Shown: positions 38,001-46,998 of the stretch, piece by piece
Position numbering within the stretch: position 1 is the first letter of the stretch
Layout of the letters: each line of letters opens with the position of its first letter
Assembly (NCBI GenBank): GCA_905480605.1
Contig: CAJQRD010000002.1
Coordinates: forward strand, 1-64,000
Reading direction: 5' to 3'
Length of the DNA stretch: 64,000 nucleotides
Source of the DNA: an uncultured Saprospiraceae bacterium
GTDB taxonomy: Bacteria; Bacteroidota; Bacteroidia; Chitinophagales; Saprospiraceae
Position numbers and translations under genes: made by a program
Notes under the pieces: model-generated
Database searches by the model: none
The model's input: the letters and a program-made list of their open reading frames with translations, nothing else
What the model was told of the DNA's origin: nothing

Positions 38001-39868
38001 ATGTTTATTTGTCCTGAGAAGTCTACATCTATATTAGGATCTTTAATCGTAAAGTCCCCGTCAAATAAATTCTCCTCTAAAATACCTTCCAAGACAACAT
38101 TACTGTAGCTATAACCCCTAAAATCAAATCTTTCCACTTCAGCAATTAGATCTGTTTTAACCGTTTCTAAAGTCAAACCTTTTCCATTCTCTATCTTTGC
38201 TTTCACAGTCGCAAAACCCAAATTAGGGTTATCTGTCCATTCACTCAAATTGAAATCATTCAAGAAAACTTCTCCACTATACTTCGCTTCATTCACTCCT
38301 CCTCGTGTGTCTAACCTTGTATCTAGTATAACACTTCCAAGTCGACTTTCAAGATTTCCATAAATTACAAAATCATTGAAAAAACCTTCTATGTCTCCAG
38401 TAAACGAAATCGGATCCAGCTTGTAAAATTGCTCTGGTGGTTTAAACCCCGGTATTATCCGTTTTAAATTATTTAATGAAGTGTTTAATTCATCAACGTA
38501 TAAATTGATAAGTGCCGCAGAAGAATTTGTTAAATTATTGGTACTTAAAGAACCTGAGAGCTCAATTAGATTATCGATTGATAAAAACATATTATCTGCA
38601 TAAAGATCATCTACTGTGCCTTGAAGTTTTCCGGTTAATCTAAATTTCCTTTTACCATTCAACTTAAAAAAGGGGCTGTTTTTCAGGTCGGGAAAAAAGT
38701 AAATCAAATCTTGAAAAGTCACTTCAGATCCTGTCATATCAGCATCAATTTCAATCGCCTGAGCAAAAGAACCAAAGTCACTTAACTTGTTATATTTAAA
38801 TTCTATATAGTCACTAATGGTACTTTTCTGGGTATTTAGATCAAGCCCCGACAACAATAATTGAGTATCATTAAAACGCAAACTGTCTATGGCTAATTTT
38901 TTAATTTCAAAGCCTTTTTTTTCTTTCAAACTTAATCGATTAATTCTGCCGACGATATCGTTATTGCCATTTACTTCAAAATTCTGAGATACCAGATAAA
39001 GGTCAGTTACTTCGATATCGTTCACATCCAAACTGCTTTCCTTATTCTTTGCCTTTGACAAATCATGTTTCTTAAAGAAACCTTCATTTATTTCCAGATT
39101 TTCAACAGCCAGATAGAAATTACTTTCTGAAGGGACATTTGGCTCTTCTTTATCTTCTACAGGTACGCTTTTATCTTTTTTAACTTTCGCCAAACCGTTA
39201 TACATTCTAAAGACCGGTCTAAATAAAGATAAACTTTCAATTATAATTGAATCTTGTGCTAGGTTAATTTCTTTAACTCCAACATGACCTTCATTCAAGG
39301 AAATAAAAATACTACTACTATCTTGTACATTTTCAAATCCGATTTGTAAGTTTCTTAAGTTTAAATTTCGGATATCTAAAATTATTGGGCTTCCTTCTGT
39401 TTTTGTTGAATCACCCTCTGACACAAAGTTTTTAAGGAATTGCTTTAAATTATCTTCTGAGCTATTCGCTTTTTTTATAATTTTAAACTTAGCATCAAAT
39501 AAGTTTATATCTTCAATATGCGCTTCACTGTTGATTAAGCTTAATATATTTTCCTTTAAGGTGGATGATGCTTCGCCAATAAATGCCAATGTATCAGTTG
39601 GATTATTAGGACTAGAAATATAAAGATCTTTTAAAAGCAATCCCCTGAAAATAGAAAAATCAAGATCTCCTACACTGACTGTGCTTTGGGTTTTTTCGGA
39701 TAAATTTTTACAAATTCTACCTGCAATCCAGTTTTGGACAAACCCAATGTGAAGTATCAGAGGTGAAAGAATAATCAATAGCAAAAGCAAAAGTAAAATC
39801 CTTTTCAGATACTTTGACCATTTGTTCCCTTTTGGAAGCACTTCAGCTTTTTGTTCCTCTTTACTCAA
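35036..39868 (-). CDS. tamB: TamB-like translocation and assembly module protein
   Basis: A long periplasm-spanning bridge protein (AsmA/TamB group), thought to help outer-membrane protein or phospholipid transport. An N-terminal cytoplasmic stub and one membrane helix (about 22-45, RILLLLLLLIILSPLILHIG) precede ~1200 residues of repetitive beta-strand sequence. The C-terminal DUF490/TamB domain contains AFNVVSKPFKVKPGGQITWTGDP, LMIGGTLYKPIITFDMEFP and the final barrel-like strands (WGFDYGTSYINN, KFGVGLNYRKEFG). Bacteroidota versions are about 1500-1700 residues, so 1610 is normal. No TamA/BamA-like partner is next to it in this window. folP lies 100 bp upstream on the same strand. Confidence 0.88.
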   Translation of the reverse strand: MSKEEQKAEVLPKGNKWSKYLKRILLLLLLLIILSPLILHIGFVQNWIAGRICKNLSEKTQSTVSVGDLDFSIFRGLLLKDLYISSPNNPTDTLAFIGEASSTLKENILSLINSEAHIEDINLFDAKFKIIKKANSSEDNLKQFLKNFVSEGDSTKTEGSPIILDIRNLNLRNLQIGFENVQDSSSIFISLNEGHVGVKEINLAQDSIIIESLSLFRPVFRMYNGLAKVKKDKSVPVEDKEEPNVPSESNFYLAVENLEINEGFFKKHDLSKAKNKESSLDVNDIEVTDLYLVSQNFEVNGNNDIVGRINRLSLKEKKGFEIKKLAIDSLRFNDTQLLLSGLDLNTQKSTISDYIEFKYNKLSDFGSFAQAIEIDADMTGSEVTFQDLIYFFPDLKNSPFFKLNGKRKFRLTGKLQGTVDDLYADNMFLSIDNLIELSGSLSTNNLTNSSAALINLYVDELNTSLNNLKRIIPGFKPPEQFYKLDPISFTGDIEGFFNDFVIYGNLESRLGSVILDTRLDTRGGVNEAKYSGEVFLNDFNLSEWTDNPNLGFATVKAKIENGKGLTLETVKTDLIAEVERFDFRGYSYSNVVLEGILEENLFDGDFTIKDPNIDVDFSGQINITDNYIKSDFTSEITNIDLIKLNLSKDYSKIQGNFDMSVEGSSLTDLIGSVDVKNLDVVFKDKPFDFGKLYLSSAPGQTGSRNLLLTSDILNASLDGTFDFAQLGGAVSNYIYNNHPLWASKMNIVSLKQNLTNAQDFNYKIDVFDTKDYLELANLNDLQFKGFSIYGDSDLLNQKLETHFSIDSSFYKDYVFNNVGLDLTNDNNVSNLLLNLEEIATSGKSYEPLEIISKMKKDEVLIQIKTSNVVDSVGSIDIGIKIVPEGENLVINLINQNLQMFSKDWEIDNANRIVYGNKFIDISDFVLSDGYRTIFIEDYNNKGIELNLNNFDFLLINGIINYNKIDFAGEGTVFGRVANIFDKPQIVADIQIPEFTLNGVDYGALGIRLDDDSGKTNATINLNRVEDELLLLVNASLDKESKALDGTVKARNLVMSTFEFIIDDGISETAGFANIDAQMFGSLNDIKLDGSATVINGKTKIDYLGNLIQLGSETFTFSERFIDLTNVRLFDRLGNQAIMTGGLNHYLFGEFSTDLNMKSEYFLALDTDKIDNPSYYGTGLGQMNIDYFGPFSSTDIIINAVTGTGTILNIPIEDTQSDVSQDFITFFKREDIKRKKVEEVVEAEIKLEGVDVEMNLTLTQDAQVNMIFDERTNDIIKGNGDGNMRITISRDGSFNIYGGYEVASGDYLFTAFNVVSKPFKVKPGGQITWTGDPINANLNIKASYDDLSVPVNVFLAEYLQDRPQVAQDAKKRTVVDLKLMIGGTLYKPIITFDMEFPELQGELRSFADSKMRTLRQNDAELNEQVAGLVMFRSFLPSSSSGGNSNLSRSVVGTTYNTLTEMLSSQLSNFLSGFLQEALTDNGFISGLDFEFGVSKSTDLLDSSPDSQNYLPDEIEVHFKPRFQNDKWGFDYGTSYINNLSVENYFIHDFVLEYYLTADRKLKLRAYGKWDKDIEGRNEQKFGVGLNYRKEFGSMLELKKAFTEDLGKLKGE

Positions 39869-39967
39869 TTAGTAATTTCTTTAGATATATAACTCCAAAA
39901 ATGCAGTTTTGATAAGACTATTTTTAATGTTTAATTATTAATTAACACTCTAACAAAATAGACCTTT

Positions 39968-40798
39968 TTAATTAGACTTTATTTTCTCGTACAAGGTAAT
40001 GGTTTCTACAGCTTCTTTCACATCATGAGCCCTTAAAATCTTAGCCCCATTTATCAAGGCACACATATGCAATGCTGTTGTTCCATTTAATGCATCTTTA
40101 GCATCATTATCCAAAACCTTGTAAATCATTGACTTCCTACTTATTCCTGCCAATACTGGCAGATCATAAATATTAAAAAGGTTGATATTTTTTAAGAGTT
40201 CAAAATTGTGATCAACTGTCTTTCCAAATCCAAATCCAGGATCTAAAATCAATTGATTGATGTTTTTTTCCTTTAATTTATAAATGGCTTTAGCGAAAAA
40301 ATCAAGTACATCACCAGAAACATTCACGTACCTTGGGTCATTTTGCATTTTTTCTGGTATACCTTGCATATGCATCAAAACATAGGGTAAACCCTGGTAC
40401 GAGACAGAATTGAATAAATTAGAATCTTGAGAACTTGCCGTAATATCATTCACAATAAAGGAGGTTATAGTGGCTACCTTATCAACAACTTTGCTCCGAT
40501 AAGTATCAACACTCAATATGATTTTTGGAAACTGATTGGTAACTTCTTTAACAATTGGAAGTATACGTTTCAATTCTTCATCAACAGAAATTAACTTGGC
40601 ACTAGGCCTGGATGAAAATCCGCCGATATCAATAATCTGGGCACCATCATCAATCATTGATTTTACTTGACTTAAAGCTTCCTCAATAGAATTGTATTTT
40701 CCACCATCAAAAAAAGAGTCGGGTGTAACATTCAAAATACCCATGACTTTTGGCGATGATAAATTCAGCAATTTTCCACCTACATTTAAATGATTCAT
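39968..40798 (-). CDS. folP: Dihydropteroate synthase
   Basis: Joins pABA to the pterin diphosphate in folate synthesis. Signatures: MGILNVTPDSFFDGGKY (about 19-35), DIGGFSSRPSA (near 60), SVDTYRSKV, NDITAS, DPGFGFGKTVDHN and LAGISRKSMI, all pterin or pABA loop residues. Length 276, standard. It is possibly transcribed with tamB; the gap between them is 99 bp and AT-rich. Upstream is a 392-bp gap shared with the divergent M23 peptidase gene. Confidence 0.96.
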   Translation of the reverse strand: MNHLNVGGKLLNLSSPKVMGILNVTPDSFFDGGKYNSIEEALSQVKSMIDDGAQIIDIGGFSSRPSAKLISVDEELKRILPIVKEVTNQFPKIILSVDTYRSKVVDKVATITSFIVNDITASSQDSNLFNSVSYQGLPYVLMHMQGIPEKMQNDPRYVNVSGDVLDFFAKAIYKLKEKNINQLILDPGFGFGKTVDHNFELLKNINLFNIYDLPVLAGISRKSMIYKVLDNDAKDALNGTTALHMCALINGAKILRAHDVKEAVETITLYEKIKSN

Positions 40799-41190
40799 AT
40801 CTTTAAGTCCTTACACATGAGTTCAGCAATTTGAACGTAAAATTAAGTAAGTAAGGCTTTTTATCACTAAATGAGAGTCTCTAAATTCAATTTCCACCTA
40901 AACATTTTCTATATTTTTAACATAATTATTTTCATAATATCAATTAATATGATATTTTTCTTGCAAAAGTTTAAACACACTATTCTTTCACGATAAGAAA
41001 AAAATCGTTTGACTTCCAAAATGTTAAAAATTATGCATTTGTATAATATGATGGAATAAATTTGGTTATAGTAATTGTGGATGTTAATTTCACATCAATC
41101 AAGATTTACTCATATGTTTGATTCTTGCTATATATCACCTATTTTTGGCAAGATTTTGACTGTTAAATAGATAGAAAACTGAACTATAAT
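40799..41190. other. Divergent intergenic region folP / M23 peptidase
   Basis: About 390 bp, AT-rich, no ORF supported. TTTG at 41008-41011 with TATGCATTTG ending at 41041 vaguely resembles a promoter for the M23 gene, but TA and TTTG are four bases apart, not two. A short ACGAT/ATCGT inverted repeat sits at about 40990-41007. Confidence 0.3.
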
Positions 41191-42468
41191 TTGAAAAAGA
41201 AAGAGTCTTTAGCTATCAATATTAGCATATGCATATGTTTAATCTTATCTGGAATATTCCTATTTAATAGGTGTAATAATGTCCCTCAGATCAACACTAA
41301 CAATTTGGTCTCTATGATATTACCGGAAAAGAAGTATGGTTTCGAAAAAGACAGTTTTCATTTTGAAACGCATAAGCTCAACAGCAATCAAACTCTAGGA
41401 GACCTTTTACTTTATGAAGGAATTGCATGGGACTCTATCCTCAAACTAGATAAGATATCCAACGAAAAATACAGTATCAGACGATTTAGAGCACGAAAGC
41501 CATTTACTTTAGTCAAAAAAGACTCCTGTTCAGCGCCTTGTTGTCTCGTCTACGAACCCAACAAACTAACTTATATTAAATATCAGTTAGATGATGAAAT
41601 TACTGTTAATATTATAAAGAAGAATTTTGAAGTATGTGAAGAACAAGCTTCTGGAGAAATAGAGTCGTCATTATGGATGGCTATGAAAGGAAGCGGATTG
41701 GGTTATGAAATTATTGACAAAATGGAAGATGCATTGGCATCTAGTGTCGATTTTTACCATGCTCAAAAAGGTGATCAATTCAAATTGATATTTGAACGCA
41801 AATACGTTGATGGCAAACCGGTTGAGTTCGGCGAAATATTAGCTGCTGCTTACAAAAATGAAATGGGTGAGCAATATTCAGTGTATTACGAAAATGAAAA
41901 CTACGAAGGATTTTACGATTTATTAGGCCAACCTACTAAAAAGACTTTCTTAAGAGCTCCATTAAAATATTCCAGGATTTCTTCCAAATTTAACCCTAGA
42001 AGATTTCATCCAATTAAAAAAAGAACCATTCCTCACCTTGGAACTGATTATGCCGCACCAATTGGAACACCAATATATTCAGTAGCTGATGGGATTGTTG
42101 AAACTGTTGGCTATTCTAAAAATAATGGTAAGTATGTAAAAATCAGGCATGATGATATATACAAAACACAATACTTACACATGCACCGATTCTCAACAGG
42201 TATCAAAAAAGGTGCACGAGTTAAACAAGGTCAGCAAATTGGTGAGGTTGGAAAAACAGGATTAGCAACAGGTCCACATGTTTGTTTTCGTTTTTGGAAA
42301 CATGGCCGTCAAGTCAATCACCTAAGAGAAAATTTCCCTCCTAAAGATCCACTTCCAGAATCAGAAATGGAAGAATTTTTCAGACAAAGAGACATCTTAT
42401 TAAATAGGCTTGCAGAAGTTCCTTATCCGGATGAAAAACGGAAGAAAGGGCTGATTGCCGAACGATAG
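41191..42468 (+). CDS. M23 (LytM-type) metallopeptidase, membrane-anchored
   Basis: A peptidoglycan endopeptidase or regulator. An N-terminal hydrophobic helix (about 7-27, LAINISICICLILSGIFLF) anchors it. A middle domain (about 60-250) is of the type seen before LytM domains. The C-terminal M23 domain (about 275-400) has HLGTDYAAPIG (zinc His and Asp, HxxxD), TQYLHMHRFS (HxH) and GPHVCFRFW (last zinc His), so it looks catalytically intact. The start is a TTG at 41191, since no in-frame ATG precedes the helix. It is divergent from folP. A GC-rich repeat follows its stop. Confidence 0.9.
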   Translation: MKKKESLAINISICICLILSGIFLFNRCNNVPQINTNNLVSMILPEKKYGFEKDSFHFETHKLNSNQTLGDLLLYEGIAWDSILKLDKISNEKYSIRRFRARKPFTLVKKDSCSAPCCLVYEPNKLTYIKYQLDDEITVNIIKKNFEVCEEQASGEIESSLWMAMKGSGLGYEIIDKMEDALASSVDFYHAQKGDQFKLIFERKYVDGKPVEFGEILAAAYKNEMGEQYSVYYENENYEGFYDLLGQPTKKTFLRAPLKYSRISSKFNPRRFHPIKKRTIPHLGTDYAAPIGTPIYSVADGIVETVGYSKNNGKYVKIRHDDIYKTQYLHMHRFSTGIKKGARVKQGQQIGEVGKTGLATGPHVCFRFWKHGRQVNHLRENFPPKDPLPESEMEEFFRQRDILLNRLAEVPYPDEKRKKGLIAER

Positions 42469-42476
42469 ATTTTATT

Positions 42477-42560
42477 ACGGGCGCATCGCTTCGTGATCGT
42501 TCACTTTGTTCTCTTTACGGTCGATTTACTTTACCCTTTTATGTGCGGCTTCGCTTATGT
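42477..42560. repeat. GC-rich TTCGCTTTGCTC-type repeat cluster
   Basis: GGGCGCATCGCTTCGTGA, TCGTTCACTTTGTTCTCTTT, ACGGTCGATTTACTTTAC and GCGGCTTCGCTTATG in series, a more worn version of the clusters at 9623 and 33213. Again it follows a plus-strand gene. Confidence 0.7.
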
Positions 42561-42632
42561 TATTTTGGTGTTTTGACTTATATTTTAATTGTGAAACAGT
42601 GTTATATATTATGGCATAAAACGATTATAAAA

Positions 42633-43688
42633 TCAACCTTTTTTCAAAGTAAACCCAAAGGTAGAACCCTGATTTAGTGTCGACCTAACCGTAATCCCTT
42701 GTCCATGGGCTTCTAAAATATGCTTGACTATTGAAAGCCCTAAGCCTGATCCTCCGATATCTCTTGCTCTGCTTTTATCGGCTCTGTAGAATCTATCAAA
42801 AAGAAACCTAAGGTGCTTATTCTCTATTCCAATACCGTTATCTGAAACCTCTACCAATATAAGTTCATCCATATCATAGAAGCTTATTTTAGTTTTGCCA
42901 TTTTCAGTCCCATACTTGATTGAATTACTTATTAAATTTACAAGTACTTGTCTTATTTTTTCTCTATCTGCTGATACTTTAAATTCACCATCTGCCCCTG
43001 ATTTGAAAAGAACTTTTATACCTTTTTCTGAAGCTAGCACCTCGATTTCATCCATAACTTCTATTGCCAACATCTTTAAGTTAAAGGACTCAATATCTAA
43101 ATTACTGGCTTCGGCTTCTAATAAGTTAATCATTTCTAAATCCTCTACGATAAATTGTAATCGTTCGGCATTTTTTGCGGCTCTTAAAAGGTACTTCGAG
43201 TTAATTTTTTCATCATATAATCCTCCATCTAAAAGTGTGTGCAAGAATCCTTGTATGGCAAATAGCGGAGTTTTCAATTCATGTGATATATCACCTACAA
43301 AATTCTTTCTATAACTTTCCAACTCTTTTAAGCCAGAGATTTCTTTCTCTCTTTCAATCGCCCAATTAGAGACTCTTTCATTGACTTGCTCAAGGGTCGT
43401 TTCTTTGCCTTCATTGATATTTGACAAGGAGTCTTTCGATGTACTGATGATTTTATATATCAGTTTTATTTTCCGAAAAACAAATGATTCGAATAAAAAC
43501 CTGATAAGAAAATAACTGATTACAAAAGATAATACTCCGTAAAACAAAATATATGAAAAACTCAGTTTAATCGAACTCTTATTTATAAAAAGAATAGCAG
43601 ACAAGATAAAAACGTGTGTTATCCATACCGCAACAGTAATATAGAGTGAAATTTGCTTGACGCTTAGATTTTTAAAAAGAGATTTCAA
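42633..43688 (-). CDS. Sensor histidine kinase (PhoR-like)
   Basis: Membrane sensor of a two-component pair. Two membrane helices (about 12-35 and 43-66) have almost no periplasmic loop, so the signal is probably sensed in the membrane or cytoplasm. A linker leads to the HisKA domain with GDISHELKTPLFAIQGF (phospho-acceptor His136). The HATPase_c domain has the N-box LVNLISNSIKYG, the G1 box VEVSDNGIGI, the FDRFYRADKSRARDIGGSGLGLSIVK G2/F box and a terminal GSTFGFTL. Length 351. The response regulator gene ends 33 bp upstream. Bacteroidota PhoR-like kinases share this layout; the phosphate link is inference only. Confidence 0.9.
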   Translation of the reverse strand: MKSLFKNLSVKQISLYITVAVWITHVFILSAILFINKSSIKLSFSYILFYGVLSFVISYFLIRFLFESFVFRKIKLIYKIISTSKDSLSNINEGKETTLEQVNERVSNWAIEREKEISGLKELESYRKNFVGDISHELKTPLFAIQGFLHTLLDGGLYDEKINSKYLLRAAKNAERLQFIVEDLEMINLLEAEASNLDIESFNLKMLAIEVMDEIEVLASEKGIKVLFKSGADGEFKVSADREKIRQVLVNLISNSIKYGTENGKTKISFYDMDELILVEVSDNGIGIENKHLRFLFDRFYRADKSRARDIGGSGLGLSIVKHILEAHGQGITVRSTLNQGSTFGFTLKKG

Positions 43689-43721
43689 TAGAATTCAACT
43701 TAAAAAGTTTCAATAATATAT

Positions 43722-44405
43722 TTAGAAATTAAACTTATACCCAATACCTTTTAGGGTTATAATTGTTTCATTACCAATCTTTTCTCGTAATTTTCGGATA
43801 TGCACATCGATTGTTCTATCACCAACAATAACTTCCCTACCCCATACTTTTTGAAGGATCTCTGCTCTTTTAAATACTTTCCCTGGCTTCGAGACAAGTA
43901 ATGCTAACAATTCAAATTCTTTTTTGGCTAAGGCAATGGTCTTCGAGTTTTTTGTGACCGTAAATGATTCTGGGTCAATCGTCATATCGTCAAAAGTCAA
44001 AATTTGAGGCTCATCATTTTGATCTGGGCCCAATCGCCTCAACAAAGCTCTTACTCTACTCTTTAATACATTTGGTTTAATTGGTTTATTGATAAAATCA
44101 TCACCACCAGAATCCAAAGCAGAGATTTGAGTAAACGACTCGGATCTTGCTGTTAAAAATGCAATAATTACATCTTTCATACCAGCTTCATTTCTTAACT
44201 TCTCACACATTTCTATACCATCCATTTTGGGCATCATAATATCTAACAATATCAAATTCGGTTTGAATACCAATGCTTTTTCATATCCCTCAACGCCATC
44301 AAATGCTGTTTCCAGTTCATATCCTTCTTTGGCCAAATTGTATTCGAGGAACTCTACAATATCTTGCTCGTCCTCAACAATTAATATTCTTGGCGCTGTT
44401 TCCAT
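43722..44405 (-). CDS. OmpR/PhoB-family response regulator
   Basis: Receiver domain (residues ~6-120) with acidic pair EDE at 11-13, phospho-acceptor Asp55 in LLDIMMPKMDG, conserved Thr in FLTARSE and Lys107 in FINKPIK. A winged-helix DNA-binding domain (about 135-227) contains LAKKEFELLALLVSKPGKVFKR and the recognition helix RTIDVHIRKLREKIG. It is the partner of the kinase just downstream. The 119-bp gap upstream contains TGACCTGAGGTTA and TGACCTCCAAAGTCA, two related half-palindromes that could be its own operators, though that is speculative. Confidence 0.93.
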   Translation of the reverse strand: METAPRILIVEDEQDIVEFLEYNLAKEGYELETAFDGVEGYEKALVFKPNLILLDIMMPKMDGIEMCEKLRNEAGMKDVIIAFLTARSESFTQISALDSGGDDFINKPIKPNVLKSRVRALLRRLGPDQNDEPQILTFDDMTIDPESFTVTKNSKTIALAKKEFELLALLVSKPGKVFKRAEILQKVWGREVIVGDRTIDVHIRKLREKIGNETIITLKGIGYKFNF

Positions 44406-44525
44406 TGTCTTAAGTTTTAATAAAGGTGAATAATCAAAATGAGAAAAAAAATGACCTGAGGTTATCTTTATGTTAACTTAATGTAATCATAAAGTTTGAC
44501 CTCCAAAGTCATCAGAGTATCTCAA

Positions 44526-44885
44526 TTATTTCTTCTTCTCATTTTTATAAGGTCTTTTAACCTTTATACTATCATTTATTTTTAAAATTATATCACTAAC
44601 AACTTTATGAAATTGCAAATAGTTTTTATGATCTTTTTTCAAAACTTTAATATCTTTCTCGTAAAGGCGCATTTCTACATTATGAATAGTTTCTATTTGG
44701 TCATTGTATAAATCTCGCAGGCTATCTGCACGCGTTTCGTCCAAACGACGAATTGACTCAGCTGCGATGTATAAATCTTTTGTGACATCAACTAACTTCT
44801 CTTGGGAATAATTCAATTGTGACTTTTGTTCACAGCTGAACAAAAACATAAACAAAAAACAAAAAACAATATTACTCAAGCTCAT
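44526..44885 (-). CDS. Small lipoprotein, DUF4296-like
   Basis: Function unknown. MSLSNIVFCFLFMFLFSCEQ is a lipoprotein signal with Cys18. The rest is helical and charged: KLVDVTKDLYIAAESIRRLDETRADSLRDLY resembles DUF4296 (K-x-x-x-V/L-x-D-L-Y/H-x-A-E). It ends in a basic tail (KRPYKNEKKK). 119 residues is usual for the family. Its ATG directly abuts the stop of the SixA-like gene, so the two are co-translated. The next gene downstream is the response regulator, 120 bp away. Confidence 0.65.
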   Translation of the reverse strand: MSLSNIVFCFLFMFLFSCEQKSQLNYSQEKLVDVTKDLYIAAESIRRLDETRADSLRDLYNDQIETIHNVEMRLYEKDIKVLKKDHKNYLQFHKVVSDIILKINDSIKVKRPYKNEKKK

Positions 44886-45368
44886 TTAAATAGTTTTAGG
44901 GAAGTATACATTTTTTATAATTGTATTATCATAATGAAACTCAGACCAATTGTCAACTGTAGATTCTAAATGTATTACACCACATGTTGGAACATTTTCA
45001 ATAAACTCTCCATTAAATAAATTAGCAAAATAAGTGATTGTTGGATTATGACTAAAAAAAGCAGGAAACTTCACTTCGTCACCTAAGTTATTAATTATGT
45101 GAAGCCAATCCCCTTCATCACCAAAATAAAGGTCTGTCTCTTTAGATAGTTTTATTTCAAATTCTTTTTGGAAAAAGTCTGCAGTAGTAAATGCTCTTAG
45201 TGCTGTACTGCTAAACAAATGAGATAAGTTCATCTTTTTCATTTTGCAGTAACTTGCCATTATGGGCGCATCCCGCAATCCACGTTTATTCAAAGGTCTT
45301 TCCTCATCTTTGAGATTTGGAAATGCCCAGGATGATTTTGCGTGTCGAACTAATAATACTTCTTTCAT
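44886..45368 (-). CDS. Histidine phosphatase family protein (SixA-like)
   Basis: The phospho-histidine catalytic motif is LLVRHAKSSW (RHA at 8-10) and the second active-site His is in FFSHNPTIT (near 109). The 160-residue size and the RHAKS start match the SixA branch, which dephosphorylates His-containing phosphotransfer proteins or small phosphoesters. Glu/Asp residues of the second half (DLYFGDEGDWLHII) are as expected. No export signal. It is the first gene of a leftward group that continues into the lipoprotein and possibly the two-component pair, a suggestive setting for a phospho-histidine phosphatase. Confidence 0.88.
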   Translation of the reverse strand: MKEVLLVRHAKSSWAFPNLKDEERPLNKRGLRDAPIMASYCKMKKMNLSHLFSSTALRAFTTADFFQKEFEIKLSKETDLYFGDEGDWLHIINNLGDEVKFPAFFSHNPTITYFANLFNGEFIENVPTCGVIHLESTVDNWSEFHYDNTIIKNVYFPKTI

Positions 45369-45675
45369 TTACCCACTTTAATATTTAATTAATTGGTTGA
45401 AAATCATGTGTAAACCCCTAAAGACATCACTAAAGGACTAATTAAGTAATTCTTTATCATTAATATGGTCGAAATCTAAATGAAATTGCTTTTTTCTTAA
45501 AAAAATGTATAAAATCATAGTATCTTTATCGGATTACGCTTGATTTTAAGTAAGATATTAGATTTATTCTATATATGAACAGAGATTATCAACATCTCTT
45601 TAAATAAAATATAACAGGTGGTAAGATAAGTAAACTATTCAATTTCAAGATACACGTAGCTAATACTGATTTAAT
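45369..45675. other. Divergent intergenic region upstream of the SixA-like gene
   Basis: About 300 bp of AT-rich sequence with no supported ORF. A small inverted repeat AGAGAT/ATCTCT (45581-45599) is the only structure noticed. It presumably holds promoters for both divergent genes. Confidence 0.3.
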
Positions 45676-46995
45676 TTGAAAACTACTGAGAGAAAACAAA
45701 AAGTAAAAGTAAAAGACATAATCGATGAACTTGATTTAGAAGGAATCAAATCATTTATAACGCAATATGCTAAAAATGACAGTTCATTTGAAATTGCTTT
45801 TAAATCTCACTTCATCTCTAGAATTAGAACAGGAGCTGATGAGAGCACTAAGTACAAACGTATCTTAGATGAAATCATAAAACCTAAAAATACCTACAAT
45901 CAAAAAATAGGGTTAACTCTTAAAAAAACAATTTCAATAGTTATTAAAGATTTGGCTTTACAAATGACAGACTGCCTAAGTACTGATAATTATGTCGAAG
46001 CTTACTGTCTTATAAAAGAATGCTTAGAAAAAATTGAATACCTACAACATAGATATTTCATAAAAGATTCTTCTATCGAACGATGTAGAATACAATTCTT
46101 AGAAGGTCTTGAGTTAATATTAGATATGGAATTAGCTCCAGCATTTAGATCTAAAATTGAAAAAGAGTTACAGATCCTTTGTCAAAAATCTTACTTCTTT
46201 CCTCAAGAAAACAACTTGATTGAACTTCTTAACAAGAAGAATGTTTTTGTTGAGGAAGACAAAGAATTTTTAAGTCAGAGTTTATACACCAAACTTAAAA
46301 CTGCACCAGATCAAGAAAATTTGGTTGGAACAATTTTACAATTGTCACACCCATTTAATCATTTAGCTAAAAAGGCAGCTTTAACTTTTGGAACTGTCAA
46401 AATATTTACCGCGCTTAAAGCTTTAATCAAGGAAGGAAAATTTGAATATGTTGACTTTTATATAGAAAACAAATCTCTTAACCTTAATATCAATAGAAAA
46501 ATATTAAGTGTCCTAAAGCTTATAGAGAAACAAGAATTCGAGGCCATTTCAACAGAATTGATTGGTATATCTTCAAACTCTATTTCGATATTGGAATTAC
46601 GTGCCATTCTTGATGAATTGCCAGATTTGTATCTAAAAAAAGAATTCAAGCGAATTCAGAAGTGGGTCGACAGCTTACAATTCGGTTTAAAGACAAACTT
46701 GTATTATCGTGCAGGATATCATAATGATTTAATAGACATCTTGGAAAGTAAAAATGATGTTGAATGGATCAAAGTTTATGACAGTGGATTACTACAAAAT
46801 GGGTTTGGTGAGGAAATCGCCACTTTATATCAAACTACGATGGAGGACTATTTGGCAAATCACCTAGGCACAAAAGCCAAAGAGTATGTCGTTAAAATAC
46901 AACAGCATCTTTATAAAAATGGTCATCATAAGATTGCCGAAAATTTACTGGATCATGTTGCTAAAAAATATTCATACCGAATTTCATTAAATTAA
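45676..46995 (+). CDS. Unrecognised helical protein
   Basis: I do not recognise this 439-residue protein with confidence. It is predicted almost wholly alpha-helical and soluble, with no signal peptide or membrane helix. It opens with KVKDIIDELDLEGIKSFITQYAKNDSSFEIAFKSHF, a layout reminiscent of the helical region that follows SWIM zinc fingers in some bacterial proteins, but no CxC...CxH zinc motif is present. The C-terminal half looks like TPR/HEAT-type helices (AGYHNDLIDILESKNDVEW; KIAENLLDHVAKKYS). The start is TTG at 45676; no in-frame ATG lies upstream. The pgmB-like gene begins 3 bp after its stop, so the two are co-translated. Confidence 0.75.
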   Translation: MKTTERKQKVKVKDIIDELDLEGIKSFITQYAKNDSSFEIAFKSHFISRIRTGADESTKYKRILDEIIKPKNTYNQKIGLTLKKTISIVIKDLALQMTDCLSTDNYVEAYCLIKECLEKIEYLQHRYFIKDSSIERCRIQFLEGLELILDMELAPAFRSKIEKELQILCQKSYFFPQENNLIELLNKKNVFVEEDKEFLSQSLYTKLKTAPDQENLVGTILQLSHPFNHLAKKAALTFGTVKIFTALKALIKEGKFEYVDFYIENKSLNLNINRKILSVLKLIEKQEFEAISTELIGISSNSISILELRAILDELPDLYLKKEFKRIQKWVDSLQFGLKTNLYYRAGYHNDLIDILESKNDVEWIKVYDSGLLQNGFGEEIATLYQTTMEDYLANHLGTKAKEYVVKIQQHLYKNGHHKIAENLLDHVAKKYSYRISLN

Positions 46996-46998
46996 ATT

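Noticed and set aside
42895-43314. 139-codon plus-strand ORF opposite the histidine kinase
   Set aside because: It is the antisense of a clear kinase gene with intact motifs; no independent coding evidence.
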